From positions 1 to 48,082 of the forward strand of contig CAYZUC010000009.1 of NCBI GenBank assembly GCA_964481705.1: a stretch of DNA of 48,082 bases. The letters are read 5' to 3'. Made by a program: the position numbers and the translations under genes. The stretch comes from CAYZUC01 sp964481705 (GTDB lineage Bacteria; Bacillota; Clostridia; Lachnospirales; Lachnospiraceae). Positions 17,075 to 26,799 of the stretch are shown here, piece by piece. The stretch's first letter is position 1. Each line of letters starts with the position of its first letter. The notes below the pieces were generated by a model, which worked only from the letters and a program-made list of their open reading frames with translations, was not told the DNA's origin and made no database searches.

Positions 17075-18361
17075 ATGAGTTTAAAGGTAGAAAAATTAGA
17101 GCACAATATGGCGAAACTTACCATTGAAGCATCCGCAGAGGATTTAGAGAAAGCATTGCAGAGTGCATTCTTAAAGAATAAGAATAAAATCAGCGTACCC
17201 GGATTCCGCAAAGGAAAAGTACCGCGTCAGATGGTAGAAAAGATGTACGGTCCTGAAATCTTTTACGAGGATGCTGCAAATGAACTGATTCCGGATGCTT
17301 ATGCAAAGGAGCTTGCTGATTCTGAGCTTGAGATTGTTTCACAGCCGGATATTGATGTGACACAGCTTGAAAAGGGAAAGCCATTTATTTTTACTGCAGA
17401 AGTTGCCTTGAAGCCTGAGATTGAAGTTGGAAAATACAAGGGCGTAAAGGTTGAAAAGAAAGATATTACTGTTTCTGACGAGGAAGTCCTTGCAGAGATA
17501 GACAAAGAAAGAGAAGCAAATGCGAGAACAATATCTGTTACAGACAGAGCAGTAAAAGATGGCGATATGACAGTTATTGATTTTGAAGGATTCATGGATG
17601 AAAAGGCATTCGAAGGCGGAAAAGGAGAGAATTATCCTCTGACTATCGGCTCTCATTCCTTTATCGAAGGATTCGAGGAACAGCTGATTGGCAAGAATAT
17701 CGGTGAGGAATGCACAGTAAACGTTACTTTCCCGGAAGAGTACCAGGCAAAAGAGCTTGCAGGTAAGCCAGCGAAGTTTATTGTTACGGTAAAAGAAATC
17801 AAAGAGAAAGAACTTCCTACATTGGATGATGAATTTGCAAGTGAAGTATCCGAATTCGAAACATTGGATGAGTACAAGGCAGATGTTACCAAGAAGCTGA
17901 CAGAGAAGAAGAAAGCAGAAGCTAAGAATGAAAAAGAGAACGCAGTTATTGATGCGATCGTTGCTGATTCCAAAATGGATATTCCAGAAGCTATGATACA
18001 GACACAGACCAAGCAGATGGCTGAGAACTATGCGCAGAGATTACAGCAGCAGGGACTTTCCATCGAACAGTACTTCCAATTTACAGGACTTACTGCAGAG
18101 AAGCTGTTGGAGCAGATGAAGCCACAGGCTGAAAAGAACATCAAGAGCAGACTTGTTTTGGAAGCAGTAGTGAAGGCTGAGAATATCGAAGCTTCTGATG
18201 AAGATTTTGAGAATGAAATCAACAGAATGGCTGAGATGTATCAGATGGAAGCAGATAAGCTGAAAGATCTGATTGGTGAAGAGGAGCAGAAACAGATTCG
18301 CAAGGATATTGCTATTCAGAAAGCAGCAGAGTTTGTTGTCAAGGAAGCAAAAGAAAAATAA
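17075..18361 (+). CDS. tig: Trigger factor, ribosome-associated chaperone
   Basis: A 428-residue chaperone and peptidyl-prolyl isomerase that binds at the ribosome exit tunnel. The N-terminal ribosome-docking signature GFRKGKVPR is at residues 46-54. The FKBP-like isomerase domain spans about 150-245 (DGDMTVIDFEGFMDEKAFEGG, then IEGFEEQLIGKNIGEE). The alpha-helical C-terminal arm domain follows. GGAGG precedes the ATG by 8 bases. It heads the common Firmicute order tig-clpP-clpX-lon-engB. Confidence 0.97.
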   Translation: MSLKVEKLEHNMAKLTIEASAEDLEKALQSAFLKNKNKISVPGFRKGKVPRQMVEKMYGPEIFYEDAANELIPDAYAKELADSELEIVSQPDIDVTQLEKGKPFIFTAEVALKPEIEVGKYKGVKVEKKDITVSDEEVLAEIDKEREANARTISVTDRAVKDGDMTVIDFEGFMDEKAFEGGKGENYPLTIGSHSFIEGFEEQLIGKNIGEECTVNVTFPEEYQAKELAGKPAKFIVTVKEIKEKELPTLDDEFASEVSEFETLDEYKADVTKKLTEKKKAEAKNEKENAVIDAIVADSKMDIPEAMIQTQTKQMAENYAQRLQQQGLSIEQYFQFTGLTAEKLLEQMKPQAEKNIKSRLVLEAVVKAENIEASDEDFENEINRMAEMYQMEADKLKDLIGEEEQKQIRKDIAIQKAAEFVVKEAKEK

Positions 18362-18384
18362 ATGGTTTTAGAAAGGAGAGTTTT

Positions 18385-18966
18385 ATGTTAATTCCTTACG
18401 TTGTAGAGAGCAGTAGTCGCGGAGAGAGATCCTATGATATCTTTTCTCGTTTATTAAAAGAAAGAATCATCTTTCTTGGAGAAGAAGTTACAGATGAGAG
18501 TGCAAGTTTGGTTGTTGCACAGATGTTGTTTCTGGAAGCGGAAGATCCGGAGAAGGATATTCATTTATACATCAACAGTCCGGGAGGATCCGTGACTGCA
18601 GGTATGGCTATATATGATACTATGAATTATATTAAATGTGACGTATCAACGAATTGTATCGGCATGGCTGCAAGTATGGGAGCATTTTTACTTTCAAGTG
18701 GAACAAAGGGTAAGAGAAATGCGCTTCCAAATGCAGAGATTATGATTCATCAGCCTTCCGGTGGTTCACAGGGTCAGGCAAGTGAGATCGAGATTGCTGC
18801 GCGCCATATGGCAAGAACAAAAGAAAGATTAAATCGCATTTTAGCTGAGAATACAGGTAAGCCGATTGATGTTATTGCGATGGATACAGATCGTGACAAT
18901 TGGATGACTTCTGCGGAAGCTAAAGAATATGGTCTGATCGATAATGTCTTTGTGAATCGTGAATAA
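18385..18966 (+). CDS. clpP: ATP-dependent Clp protease proteolytic subunit ClpP
   Basis: A 193-residue serine peptidase that forms the two-ring Clp chamber and is fed by ClpX or ClpC ATPases. The catalytic triad falls at the canonical positions: Ser97 in GMAASMGAF, His122 in MIHQPSGG and Asp171 in DRDNWM. The length is normal. AAAGGAG precedes the ATG. It lies 23 bases after tig and 20 bases before clpX, so all three are likely transcribed together. Confidence 0.98.
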   Translation: MLIPYVVESSSRGERSYDIFSRLLKERIIFLGEEVTDESASLVVAQMLFLEAEDPEKDIHLYINSPGGSVTAGMAIYDTMNYIKCDVSTNCIGMAASMGAFLLSSGTKGKRNALPNAEIMIHQPSGGSQGQASEIEIAARHMARTKERLNRILAENTGKPIDVIAMDTDRDNWMTSAEAKEYGLIDNVFVNRE

Positions 18967-18986
18967 GGTAGGATAGGAAGTACATT

Positions 18987-20240
18987 ATGGCAGGAAAGAA
19001 TATAGATGAAAAAATCAGATGTTCCTTTTGCAATAAGACACAGGATCAGGTAAAGAAATTAATAGCCGGTCCCAATGGCGCTTATATCTGTGATGAATGC
19101 ATTGAAATCTGTGCGGATATCATAGAAGAGGAGTATGAGGAAGAATCTGTTAGTACCAAGGATGATATTAATCTTTTAAAACCGGAACAGATCAAGGATT
19201 TCCTGGATGATTATGTAATTGGACAGGAGGAGGCTAAAAAAGTTCTTTCTGTTGCAGTTTACAATCATTATAAAAGGATTACTGCCGAAAAGGATCTGGA
19301 GGTTGAGCTGCAAAAGAGCAACATAATTATGCTGGGACCTACCGGAAGCGGTAAGACCTTGCTTGCACAGACACTGGCAAAGATTATCAATGTACCTTTT
19401 GCGATAGCAGATGCTACAGCACTGACAGAAGCAGGGTATGTAGGCGAGGATGTTGAGAATATCCTGTTAAAGCTGATTCAAGCGGCAGACTACGATATTG
19501 ACCGCGCCCAGATGGGTATCATCTATATTGATGAGATTGATAAGATTACGCGAAAGGGTGAGAATGTTTCTATTACGCGTGATGTTTCTGGAGAAGGTGT
19601 TCAGCAGGCATTGTTGAAGATTCTGGAAGGAACAGTTGCTTCGGTACCGCCGCAAGGGGGAAGAAAGCATCCTCATCAGGAGTTGATACAGATTGATACT
19701 ACAAATATTCTGTTTATTTGTGGCGGTGCCTTTGAAGGTCTGGATAAGATAGTGGAAGCGAGACTGGATCGTAAGTCTATCGGTTTTAATGCTGAGATAG
19801 CAGATAAAAAGGAACAGGATGTTGGTGTTTTACTAAGGGAAGTACTCCCGGAAGACTTAACGAAATTTGGACTGATTCCGGAGTTGGTAGGACGCGTTCC
19901 GATTAATGTTTCCTTGACCAGTTTGGATCGTGATGCGTTGATTCAGATATTGACGGAACCCAAGAGTGCTATTACAAAGCAGTATAAGAAGTTACTTGAA
20001 TTTGACGCTGTTAAGCTTACCTTTGAGAAGGAAGCAATTGAGGCAATCGCTGATAAAGCGCTTGCAAGAAAAACAGGTGCCAGAGGACTTCGTTCTATTA
20101 TGGAGCATATTATGATGGATGTTATGTTTCGGGTTCCTTCCGATGAATCCATTACGGAATGTATCATTACGAAAGAAGCAGTAGAGGGTACGAGTGAGCC
20201 CTTGCTGGTATATAAGGAACGGGAAAAGAAAGCAAGATAA
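18987..20240 (+). CDS. clpX: ATP-dependent Clp protease ATP-binding subunit ClpX
   Basis: A 417-residue AAA+ unfoldase. The N-terminal zinc-binding domain has Cys12, Cys15, Cys35 and Cys38. The Walker A motif GPTGSGKT is near residue 116, and Walker B IIYIDEIDKI follows. The sensor and pore-loop regions GYVGEDVEN and RKTGARGLRSI are present. It unfolds tagged proteins and feeds them to ClpP, encoded directly upstream. A hairpin with a T-run follows the stop and separates it from lon. Confidence 0.98.
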   Translation: MAGKNIDEKIRCSFCNKTQDQVKKLIAGPNGAYICDECIEICADIIEEEYEEESVSTKDDINLLKPEQIKDFLDDYVIGQEEAKKVLSVAVYNHYKRITAEKDLEVELQKSNIIMLGPTGSGKTLLAQTLAKIINVPFAIADATALTEAGYVGEDVENILLKLIQAADYDIDRAQMGIIYIDEIDKITRKGENVSITRDVSGEGVQQALLKILEGTVASVPPQGGRKHPHQELIQIDTTNILFICGGAFEGLDKIVEARLDRKSIGFNAEIADKKEQDVGVLLREVLPEDLTKFGLIPELVGRVPINVSLTSLDRDALIQILTEPKSAITKQYKKLLEFDAVKLTFEKEAIEAIADKALARKTGARGLRSIMEHIMMDVMFRVPSDESITECIITKEAVEGTSEPLLVYKEREKKAR

Positions 20241-20263
20241 CAGGGTCAGTGACAGACCAGGTA

Positions 20264-20300
20264 GAAGCGCTGCCCAATGGGTAGCGCTTCGTGTATTTTT
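20264..20300 (+). terminator. Hairpin between clpX and lon (possible attenuator)
   Basis: GAAGCGCTGCCC (20264-20275) pairs with GGGTAGCGCTTC (20279-20290) through 12 bp with one G-T pair and a 3-base loop, followed by GTGTATTTTT. The T-run starts five bases after the stem, so partial termination is more likely than full. Confidence 0.7.
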
Positions 20301-20317
20301 AGAACAAGGTGGAGTGT

Positions 20318-22666
20318 ATGATAAAAATGAAGAGAAATTTTCCGACGGTAGCACTTCGTGGACTTACGATTATGCCGGGGATGAATATACATTTTGATTT
20401 AAGCAGGGATAAATCCATTGCGGCAGTTGAGAATGCGATGATGAATGATCAGATGCTTTTCACGGTAGCGCAGAGGAACCCAAATGTAAAGGATCCTGAT
20501 GTTGACAATCTTTTTGCGGTTGGTACCGTAGTGGAAATCAAGCAGGTAATTAAACTGCCAAACAATATTGTGCGTATTCTCGTCCAAGGCTTAAGACGTG
20601 GCCTGTTGATTTCCAAGGAGGAGGAAAGTGAGTTTCTTTTGGCTCAGGTAGATATGTATATATCTGATAATAACGCAGATGATAAGCCATCGCAGATGGA
20701 ACAGGTAGCAATGATGCGTGAAATCATGGAAGCCTTTCAGATCTATGCTTCCTACTATCCCAAGATTGGAAAAGCATTTGAGAAGAGCATGAAGGAAGAG
20801 GATAGTATTTCTGAAAGGATGGATGCTATCATAGCCAATATGCCATTAGCGTATACGAATAAACAGAAGGTTTTGGAAGCAATAGATAGTAAGGATCGAT
20901 TTTTTCTGGTGAGAAACATATTGATGCAGGAGGTCGAGATTGCAAAAATTCGTACCGAGCTCCAAACCGGGGTAAAGGGACGCGTTGATAAGAATCAAAA
21001 GGAGTATATCCTACGTGAACAATTACAATACATTCGTGAGGAGCTGGGTGAGGATAATACGGAGTCTGATGCAGATCGCTTCTTGTCTTCAGTGGAGAAA
21101 CTCAAAGCTTCTGATGAGATAAAGGAGAAGATCCGTAAGGAAATCGTACGCTTTAAGGGAATCTCTTCAAATTCCTCAGAGAGTGCGGTAACAAGAGCTT
21201 ATATTGAGACATTACTTGAGATGCCATGGGATAAGGAATCGACGGATAATCAGGATTTAAAGAATGCAGAGATGATTCTGGAGAGAGATCACTATGGGTT
21301 GGAAAAGGTCAAAACAAGGATGCTTGAGTTTCTTGCTGTTCGCAATATGACCAGACACGGAGATGCTCCCATTATTTGCTTGATTGGACCTCCGGGTACC
21401 GGTAAGACATCAATTGCTCATTCCATTGCGGAGGCACTTAACAAAGAATATGTAAGGATATGTCTGGGTGGAGTACGTGACGAGGCAGAAATACGCGGAC
21501 ACAGAAAAACGTATGTAGGAGCAATGCCTGGCAGGATTGCGGTCGGATTAAAAAATGCCGGAGTCAAGAATCCCTTGATGCTTCTGGACGAGATTGATAA
21601 AGTAAGCAGTGATTATAAAGGGGATACAGCCTCTGCATTACTGGAAGTGTTGGATTCTGAACAGAACAGCAAATTTCGAGACCACTATATTGAGATACCA
21701 ATTGATTTGTCAGAGGTACTATTCATAGCAACAGCAAATTCAGCAGCGGATATTCCAAAGCCACTTCTTGATAGAATGGAATTAGTTGAGGTTACAAGCT
21801 ATACAGAAAATGAAAAGCTTCATATAGCCAAGGAGCATTTGCTTAGAAAGCAGATTGAAAAGAATGGAATGCGGGTATCACAGCTGAAATTCTCTGACGA
21901 AGCACTGGAACTCCTGATACGTGGATATACCAGAGAAGCGGGAGTACGTAATCTGGAGCGTAAAATCGCTGAGGTGTGCCGTAAATCAGCGAGACAGATA
22001 TTTGAAAAAGAGAAAAAGACGATTCGTATCACTCATAAGAACTTAAAAGAGTACCTTGGAAAAGAGAAGTACTCCTATGATGAGGCCAATCCGGATGATG
22101 AAATTGGAATTGTGCGAGGTCTTGCATGGACGAGTGTTGGTGGAGATACGCTGGAAATCGAAGTGAATATCATGCCTGGTAAAGGAGCCATTCAATTGAC
22201 TGGCCAGCTTGGCGATGTCATGAAGGAATCCGCACAGACAGGTATCAGTTATATTCGGTCTGTCAGTCAGGAGTATGGCATTTCAGAGAGCTTTTACAGG
22301 AAAAATGATTTTCATTTTCATATTCCGGAAGGAGCTACGCCTAAGGATGGTCCTTCTGCTGGAATCACGATGGCGACCGCATTGTTTTCTGCTATTACAA
22401 AGACTCCCGTGCATGCTGATGTTGCGATGACAGGTGAAATCACGCTACGAGGCAGAATTCTTCCTATTGGTGGATTGAAGGAGAAAATCTTAGCTGCGAA
22501 AAATGCCAAGATTAAGAAGGTATTGGTTCCGGTAAAGAATAGAAAAGATATCGAAGAAATAGCAGATGAGATAAAAGAAGGAATTGAAATTGTTTATGTA
22601 GAACAGATGCAGGATGTATTTGATCATGCATTATGTAAACCAATAAAAAAGGATAAAACAAAATGA
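20318..22666 (+). CDS. lon: ATP-dependent protease Lon
   Basis: A 782-residue AAA+ protease for misfolded and regulatory proteins. The N-terminal substrate-binding domain begins at FPTVALRGLTIMPGM. Walker A GPPGTGKT is at 357-364 and Walker B is in LMLLDEIDKV. The catalytic serine is Ser680 in DGPSAGI, with the Lys partner farther on in GGLKEKILAAK. ATG 20318 follows GGTGGAG; the GTG at 20309 would itself be part of that ribosome site. The stop overlaps the engB start by four bases (ATGA). Confidence 0.97.
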   Translation: MIKMKRNFPTVALRGLTIMPGMNIHFDLSRDKSIAAVENAMMNDQMLFTVAQRNPNVKDPDVDNLFAVGTVVEIKQVIKLPNNIVRILVQGLRRGLLISKEEESEFLLAQVDMYISDNNADDKPSQMEQVAMMREIMEAFQIYASYYPKIGKAFEKSMKEEDSISERMDAIIANMPLAYTNKQKVLEAIDSKDRFFLVRNILMQEVEIAKIRTELQTGVKGRVDKNQKEYILREQLQYIREELGEDNTESDADRFLSSVEKLKASDEIKEKIRKEIVRFKGISSNSSESAVTRAYIETLLEMPWDKESTDNQDLKNAEMILERDHYGLEKVKTRMLEFLAVRNMTRHGDAPIICLIGPPGTGKTSIAHSIAEALNKEYVRICLGGVRDEAEIRGHRKTYVGAMPGRIAVGLKNAGVKNPLMLLDEIDKVSSDYKGDTASALLEVLDSEQNSKFRDHYIEIPIDLSEVLFIATANSAADIPKPLLDRMELVEVTSYTENEKLHIAKEHLLRKQIEKNGMRVSQLKFSDEALELLIRGYTREAGVRNLERKIAEVCRKSARQIFEKEKKTIRITHKNLKEYLGKEKYSYDEANPDDEIGIVRGLAWTSVGGDTLEIEVNIMPGKGAIQLTGQLGDVMKESAQTGISYIRSVSQEYGISESFYRKNDFHFHIPEGATPKDGPSAGITMATALFSAITKTPVHADVAMTGEITLRGRILPIGGLKEKILAAKNAKIKKVLVPVKNRKDIEEIADEIKEGIEIVYVEQMQDVFDHALCKPIKKDKTK

Positions 22667-23256
22667 TAATCAAAAATGTAGAGTTAGAAACCGTTTGTGG
22701 AATCACCAGCACTTTCCCCGAAAATGAACAGATCGAGGTGGCATTTGCAGGTAAGAGTAATGTTGGAAAGTCGTCTTTGATTAATGGGCTGATGAATCGC
22801 AAATCTTTGGCGAGGACCTCAGCTCAGCCAGGTAAAACACAGACCATCAATTTCTATCATATTAATGATGAGATGTATTTTGTCGATCTTCCGGGGTATG
22901 GTTATGCGCAGGCATCGAAAGAAACCGTTGATAAATGGGGAAAGATGATAGAGCGTTATCTGCATACTTCCACACAGCTTAGGGCAGTTTTTTTGTTGAT
23001 TGACATTCGGCATGAGCCATCAGCAAATGATGTTCAGATGTATCATTGGATACTGGCAAACGGTTTCAAACCGATTATTATTATGACAAAGCTAGATAAG
23101 ATTAAAAGGAGTCAGCTGCAAAAACAAACGAAGTTGATAAGGGAAACGTTGCAGGCAGAACCGGGTACAATTTTTGTTCCATATTCTGCGACAACAAAAC
23201 AGGGGAGGGAAGAAATTTATGAACTCATTGACAAAATACTGGAAGATAGCAATTAA
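22663..23256 (+). CDS. engB: Ribosome biogenesis GTPase EngB/YsxC
   Basis: A 197-residue essential-type GTPase needed for large ribosomal subunit assembly. G1 GKSNVGKSSL is near residue 30. G2 (the switch region AQPGKTQTINFY), G3 VDLPGYGYA and G4 TKLDKI are all present. The start overlaps the lon stop by four bases. The 3' end overlaps the next gene by 38 bases, if that gene starts at 23219. Confidence 0.96.
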   Translation: MIIKNVELETVCGITSTFPENEQIEVAFAGKSNVGKSSLINGLMNRKSLARTSAQPGKTQTINFYHINDEMYFVDLPGYGYAQASKETVDKWGKMIERYLHTSTQLRAVFLLIDIRHEPSANDVQMYHWILANGFKPIIIMTKLDKIKRSQLQKQTKLIRETLQAEPGTIFVPYSATTKQGREEIYELIDKILEDSN

Positions 23257-24370
23257 TCTTTTTATTACGTTCGCACTGATTTTGTTTTGCATATTCCTGT
23301 TGCCCAAATTAATCGGTTTTTTTATGCCGTTCATTATTGGCTGGATCATTGCGTTGATAGCGAATCCTTTTGTTCGCTTCTTAGAAAAGAAAGTAAAAAT
23401 TGTTCGTAAAGCAGGTTCGGCGTTTGTAATTATTCTTGTTATTGCAATCGTGGTTTTGCTGGGGTATGTAGTGATTATAAATCTTGTACAGCAGGTTATG
23501 GGATTCGTGGAAGAGCTTCCTCAGACATGGAAAGCATTACAGAGTGATATGAGCCAAATAGCTAAGAACCTTTCGGGCTATTACGATAAGCTGCCCGAAG
23601 ATATCCAAATACGGTTATTGGATATGCAAAACGATCTATCGGGATATTTTAGTGGCGCATTTACAGGATTTGGAGCTCCGACGGTTACTGCGGCCGGGAA
23701 ATTTGCCAAGAATCTACCATTGATGTTGATTTGTATCATTATGACCTTGATATCGTCCTACTTATTTGTTGCAGAGAGAGAAAATATCATCCGATTTGTT
23801 GGAGAACACACATCTCCTGGAGTGAAGAAGAGATTTGGCTTGGTTTATGACAGCCTGAGACAGGCAGTTGGAGGCTATTTCAAAGCTCAGTTCAAGATCA
23901 TGTTGGTAGTGGCAATCATCCTGCTGATCGGGTTTACAATTCTCAGTGTTGATTACGCAATTCTTATAGCTGTATTGATCGCTCTTCTTGATTTCTTTCC
24001 ATTCTTTGGAACCGGTACGGTTATGGTTCCCTGGGCTATTATTAAGATTCTGAGTGGAGACTATCGGATGGCGGTAGGTCTTCTTATTATTTGGGGAGTC
24101 AGTCAATTGGTACGTCAGATTATTCAACCGAAGATTGTAGGGGATTCCATGGGAATGCCGGCAATCCCCACCATGATACTCTTATATGTGGGATTTCGGG
24201 TAGGGGGCGCATTAGGACTGATTATTGCGGTACCACTTGGTATGATTGTTTACAATTTGTACAGTGCAGGTGTATTTAGTAACACGATTAAAGGTATTCA
24301 AATACTGATTCATGATATCAATGAGTTTCGAAAATTTGATGATGTAACAGATTGTGAAGGAAAAGAGTAA
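23219..24370 (+). CDS. AI-2E family membrane transporter-like protein (YtvI/PerM type)
   Basis: A 383-residue membrane protein with about seven to eight helices and a soluble segment near residues 90-150. It has the family pattern in the C-terminal half (ALLDFFPFFGTGTVMVPWAI, then QPKIVGDSMGMPAIPTM and VGGALGLIIAVPLGMI). The family includes putative exporters and sodium/proton antiporters; the substrate is unknown. ATG 23219 is chosen because GGGGAGGG lies before it; an upstream in-frame start at 23174 would deepen the overlap with engB. The aldo/keto reductase gene follows after 30 bases. Confidence 0.87.
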   Translation: MNSLTKYWKIAINLFITFALILFCIFLLPKLIGFFMPFIIGWIIALIANPFVRFLEKKVKIVRKAGSAFVIILVIAIVVLLGYVVIINLVQQVMGFVEELPQTWKALQSDMSQIAKNLSGYYDKLPEDIQIRLLDMQNDLSGYFSGAFTGFGAPTVTAAGKFAKNLPLMLICIIMTLISSYLFVAERENIIRFVGEHTSPGVKKRFGLVYDSLRQAVGGYFKAQFKIMLVVAIILLIGFTILSVDYAILIAVLIALLDFFPFFGTGTVMVPWAIIKILSGDYRMAVGLLIIWGVSQLVRQIIQPKIVGDSMGMPAIPTMILLYVGFRVGGALGLIIAVPLGMIVYNLYSAGVFSNTIKGIQILIHDINEFRKFDDVTDCEGKE

Positions 24371-24400
24371 AAGGAACAAAGAAAGGAAGCAGGGATTCGA

Positions 24401-25579
24401 ATGAAATATAGAAAAGATCGTAAGGGAAATGATATTTCAATACTGGGCTTTGGATGTATGAGGTTTACCAAAAAGGGCAACAAATTTGATTTTGAGAAAG
24501 CAGAAGCCGAAGTAATGGAAGCGGTACATAACGGCGTCAATTACTTTGATACTGCATATGTATATAGTGGTTCTGAGGTACTGATGGGACAGATCTTTGC
24601 AAAGAATAAATGCAGGGATCAGATTAAGATAGCTACAAAACTTCCTCATTATTTGATCAAATCAAGAAATGGAATTGAGAAGCTTTTTCAGGAGGAGCTT
24701 ACCAGACTGCAAACCGATCATGTAGATTACTATCTGATGCATATGCTTACAGATACCGCTACGTGGGAGAAATTGAAAAAGCTTGGCATCGAAGAATGGA
24801 TAGAAGAGAAAATTGCTTCCGGTCAGATTCGTAATATTGGTTTTTCCTATCATGGAAATTCTGATATGTTCTGCAAACTTTTGGATGCGTATGATTGGGA
24901 TTTTTGTCAAATCCAGTATAATTACATGGATGAGAACTCACAGGCTGGGAGAAGGGGCCTTGAGTATGCCGAAAGTAAGGGGATTCCGGTTATCATTATG
25001 GAGCCGCTTCGTGGCGGTAAGCTGGTAAACCTGCTTCCAGAGGGTGCAAAAAAACTCTTTGCAGATAAACAGCCAAAGAGAAGCCCTGCGGAATGGGCCT
25101 TACGATGGTTATGGAATCAAAGTGGAGTGACATGTATTTTATCGGGTATGAATTCCATGGAAATGGTAAAAGAGAACATACGAGTTGCATCGGAAGCAGA
25201 AATCGGAGAACTGACAGAAGAGGATCAGAGATTTTTTGAAGAAATCAAAGCAGAAATAAGCCGTTCCATTAAGGTTGGCTGCACCGGATGCGGTTATTGC
25301 ATGCCCTGTCCAAAGGGTGTTGATATTCCGGGAACCTTTCGATGCTACAATGAGATATATACAGAGAATCGCGCGACCGGACGTTTTGAGTATTTGCAAT
25401 GTACTGCGTTTCGCAAAGAGCCATCCAGTGCATCCTTATGCGTGAAATGCGGCAAGTGTGAACAACATTGTCCCCAACATCTTCCGATTCGAGAGGAACT
25501 CGAAAAGGCGGCGTCTGAGCTGGAGAATGTTTCTTATAAATTCATGAAGGCCGGTATTAAGCTGCTTCATTTGTGGTAA
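24401..25579 (+). CDS. Aldo/keto reductase with C-terminal 4Fe-4S ferredoxin domain
   Basis: A 392-residue oxidoreductase. The N-terminal aldo/keto reductase barrel covers about residues 1-280, with the active-site Asp and Tyr in NYFDTAYVYSGSE and Lys in IATKLPH. A C-terminal ferredoxin-like domain has CTGCGYCMPC and CVKCGKCEQHCP cysteine motifs that can hold iron-sulfur clusters. This architecture is common in anaerobes; substrates are generally unknown. A GGAAGCAGG site lies before the ATG. The gene is probably last in the lon-engB operon, since a hairpin plus T-run follows. Confidence 0.93.
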   Translation: MKYRKDRKGNDISILGFGCMRFTKKGNKFDFEKAEAEVMEAVHNGVNYFDTAYVYSGSEVLMGQIFAKNKCRDQIKIATKLPHYLIKSRNGIEKLFQEELTRLQTDHVDYYLMHMLTDTATWEKLKKLGIEEWIEEKIASGQIRNIGFSYHGNSDMFCKLLDAYDWDFCQIQYNYMDENSQAGRRGLEYAESKGIPVIIMEPLRGGKLVNLLPEGAKKLFADKQPKRSPAEWALRWLWNQSGVTCILSGMNSMEMVKENIRVASEAEIGELTEEDQRFFEEIKAEISRSIKVGCTGCGYCMPCPKGVDIPGTFRCYNEIYTENRATGRFEYLQCTAFRKEPSSASLCVKCGKCEQHCPQHLPIREELEKAASELENVSYKFMKAGIKLLHLW

Positions 25580-25607
25580 TCAGTGATAATCTGTGATAAA
25601 TAGAAAG

Positions 25608-25653
25608 CATTCTGCCAATACTATAAGAAATAGAGTAGCGGGGTGCTTTTTTT
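25608..25653 (+). terminator. Hairpin and T-run directly before the hydrolase ATG
   Basis: AGCATTCTGC and GCGGGGTGCT pair over 10 bp with three G-T pairs around a 24-base loop, followed by seven T. The right arm contains the GGGGTG that would serve as ribosome site for the ATG at 25654, so folding could also hide that site. Confidence 0.55.
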
Positions 25654-26700
25654 ATGAGTAAAATTAAGAAAGTAAGTATGGGAATGGGTGCGATTCTGGG
25701 GTTGTGTCAGATGATTTCCATTTATTATTATCGTAAAGTTTTTTTTGTTCGGTGTCCAAGAGACATTCCTTTCTGGCAGTATGGGGTATCGCATTTCCCG
25801 AACCTGAGAAGGGTTCGGGTTGAATTTCAAAATAACAGGAATGTGACTTTGCGGGGATACCTGTATCATACAGGGGATGCGGAGAAACCTGTCGCTGCAG
25901 GAAAGCGAATTATTATACTTGTGAATGGTTATTTACAGTCGCATCAAGATTATATGACAGATATTGCACATTTCGCGGATTGTGGATTTGCTGTATTTGG
26001 ATTTGACAACATGGGTTGCTATGAAAGTGATGGCGAAAGCATGAGAGGGCTTGATCAGGCAGTACTTGACTTGGAGAGTGCTATCAAATTCTTAGAGAGA
26101 ATTACGGAGGAAAATGCAGAGATTTATCTTTACGGACACAGCATGGGTGCATATGCGTGTGCAATGATATTAACAGAGACGAAGCAGGTAAAGCGAGTTC
26201 TTCTCCGCTCAGGTTTCTCCGATTCCACGCAGATGATGTCAGATGCGCTTTCGACCACGTATGGAAGGACAGCACGTATCATGGCACCATTTCTCTATCT
26301 GTATCGATGTGTTCTTTTTCCAGAATTGCTTTTTCGTAATACCTTGTCAGGGCTTAGAAAGACAAAAGCAGAGGTATTAATTCTCCATTGTGCAGACGAT
26401 ACGGTAGTGCCGCTAAAACACAGTTTATGGTGTGTGTGTCGTCGGCTCCTGCACAAAGAGAACATTGCCAGACGCCTGTTTTATGGAAGAGGTCATGATG
26501 TTGCAAGAGACAGGGATGCCATTCGATACTATTTTGTAAAAGAGAGGGAACGACTTTCTTTACAGGATCGATATGGAGAGGATAAGGTTCCCAAGAAGCT
26601 GTGGCAGCAGTATATGGACAGCGTAGATAAAGTGCGAATCAATGCCTACGATGCGTCTGTTTTAAGTATGATGTCGCTTTTCTTTGAACAGGGTCTTTGA
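25654..26700 (+). CDS. Alpha/beta hydrolase
   Basis: A 348-residue serine hydrolase-fold protein. The nucleophile Ser lies in YGHSMGAYA near residue 167. The oxyanion region is IILVNGYLQSHQDY, and GFDNMGCYESDGES corresponds to the strand before the nucleophile elbow. A later Asp in LHCADDTVVPLKHS and a His in YGRGHDVARD fit a catalytic triad. Residues 9-26 form an N-terminal hydrophobic segment, so the protein may be membrane-tethered. The substrate is unknown; lysophospholipase- or acylesterase-like activity is only a guess. The ATG follows a T-run directly and the ribosome site (GGGG) is part of a hairpin. ATG 25678 is an alternative start. Confidence 0.85.
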   Translation: MSKIKKVSMGMGAILGLCQMISIYYYRKVFFVRCPRDIPFWQYGVSHFPNLRRVRVEFQNNRNVTLRGYLYHTGDAEKPVAAGKRIIILVNGYLQSHQDYMTDIAHFADCGFAVFGFDNMGCYESDGESMRGLDQAVLDLESAIKFLERITEENAEIYLYGHSMGAYACAMILTETKQVKRVLLRSGFSDSTQMMSDALSTTYGRTARIMAPFLYLYRCVLFPELLFRNTLSGLRKTKAEVLILHCADDTVVPLKHSLWCVCRRLLHKENIARRLFYGRGHDVARDRDAIRYYFVKERERLSLQDRYGEDKVPKKLWQQYMDSVDKVRINAYDASVLSMMSLFFEQGL

Positions 26701-26799
26701 ATGCATTCTTTTAGAGATATTTAATAAGCAGGACTTGACAAATGTGGTACTATATAAAGTGCAGAACGTAATGAAGCATTTGATAAAGGAGCAGAGTAA

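Noticed and set aside
26735..26758. Perfect TTGACA followed by TATAAA before the first COG0523 gene
   Set aside because: The spacer is only 12 bases, too short for a sigma-A promoter, and no better -10 lies at 16-18 bases.
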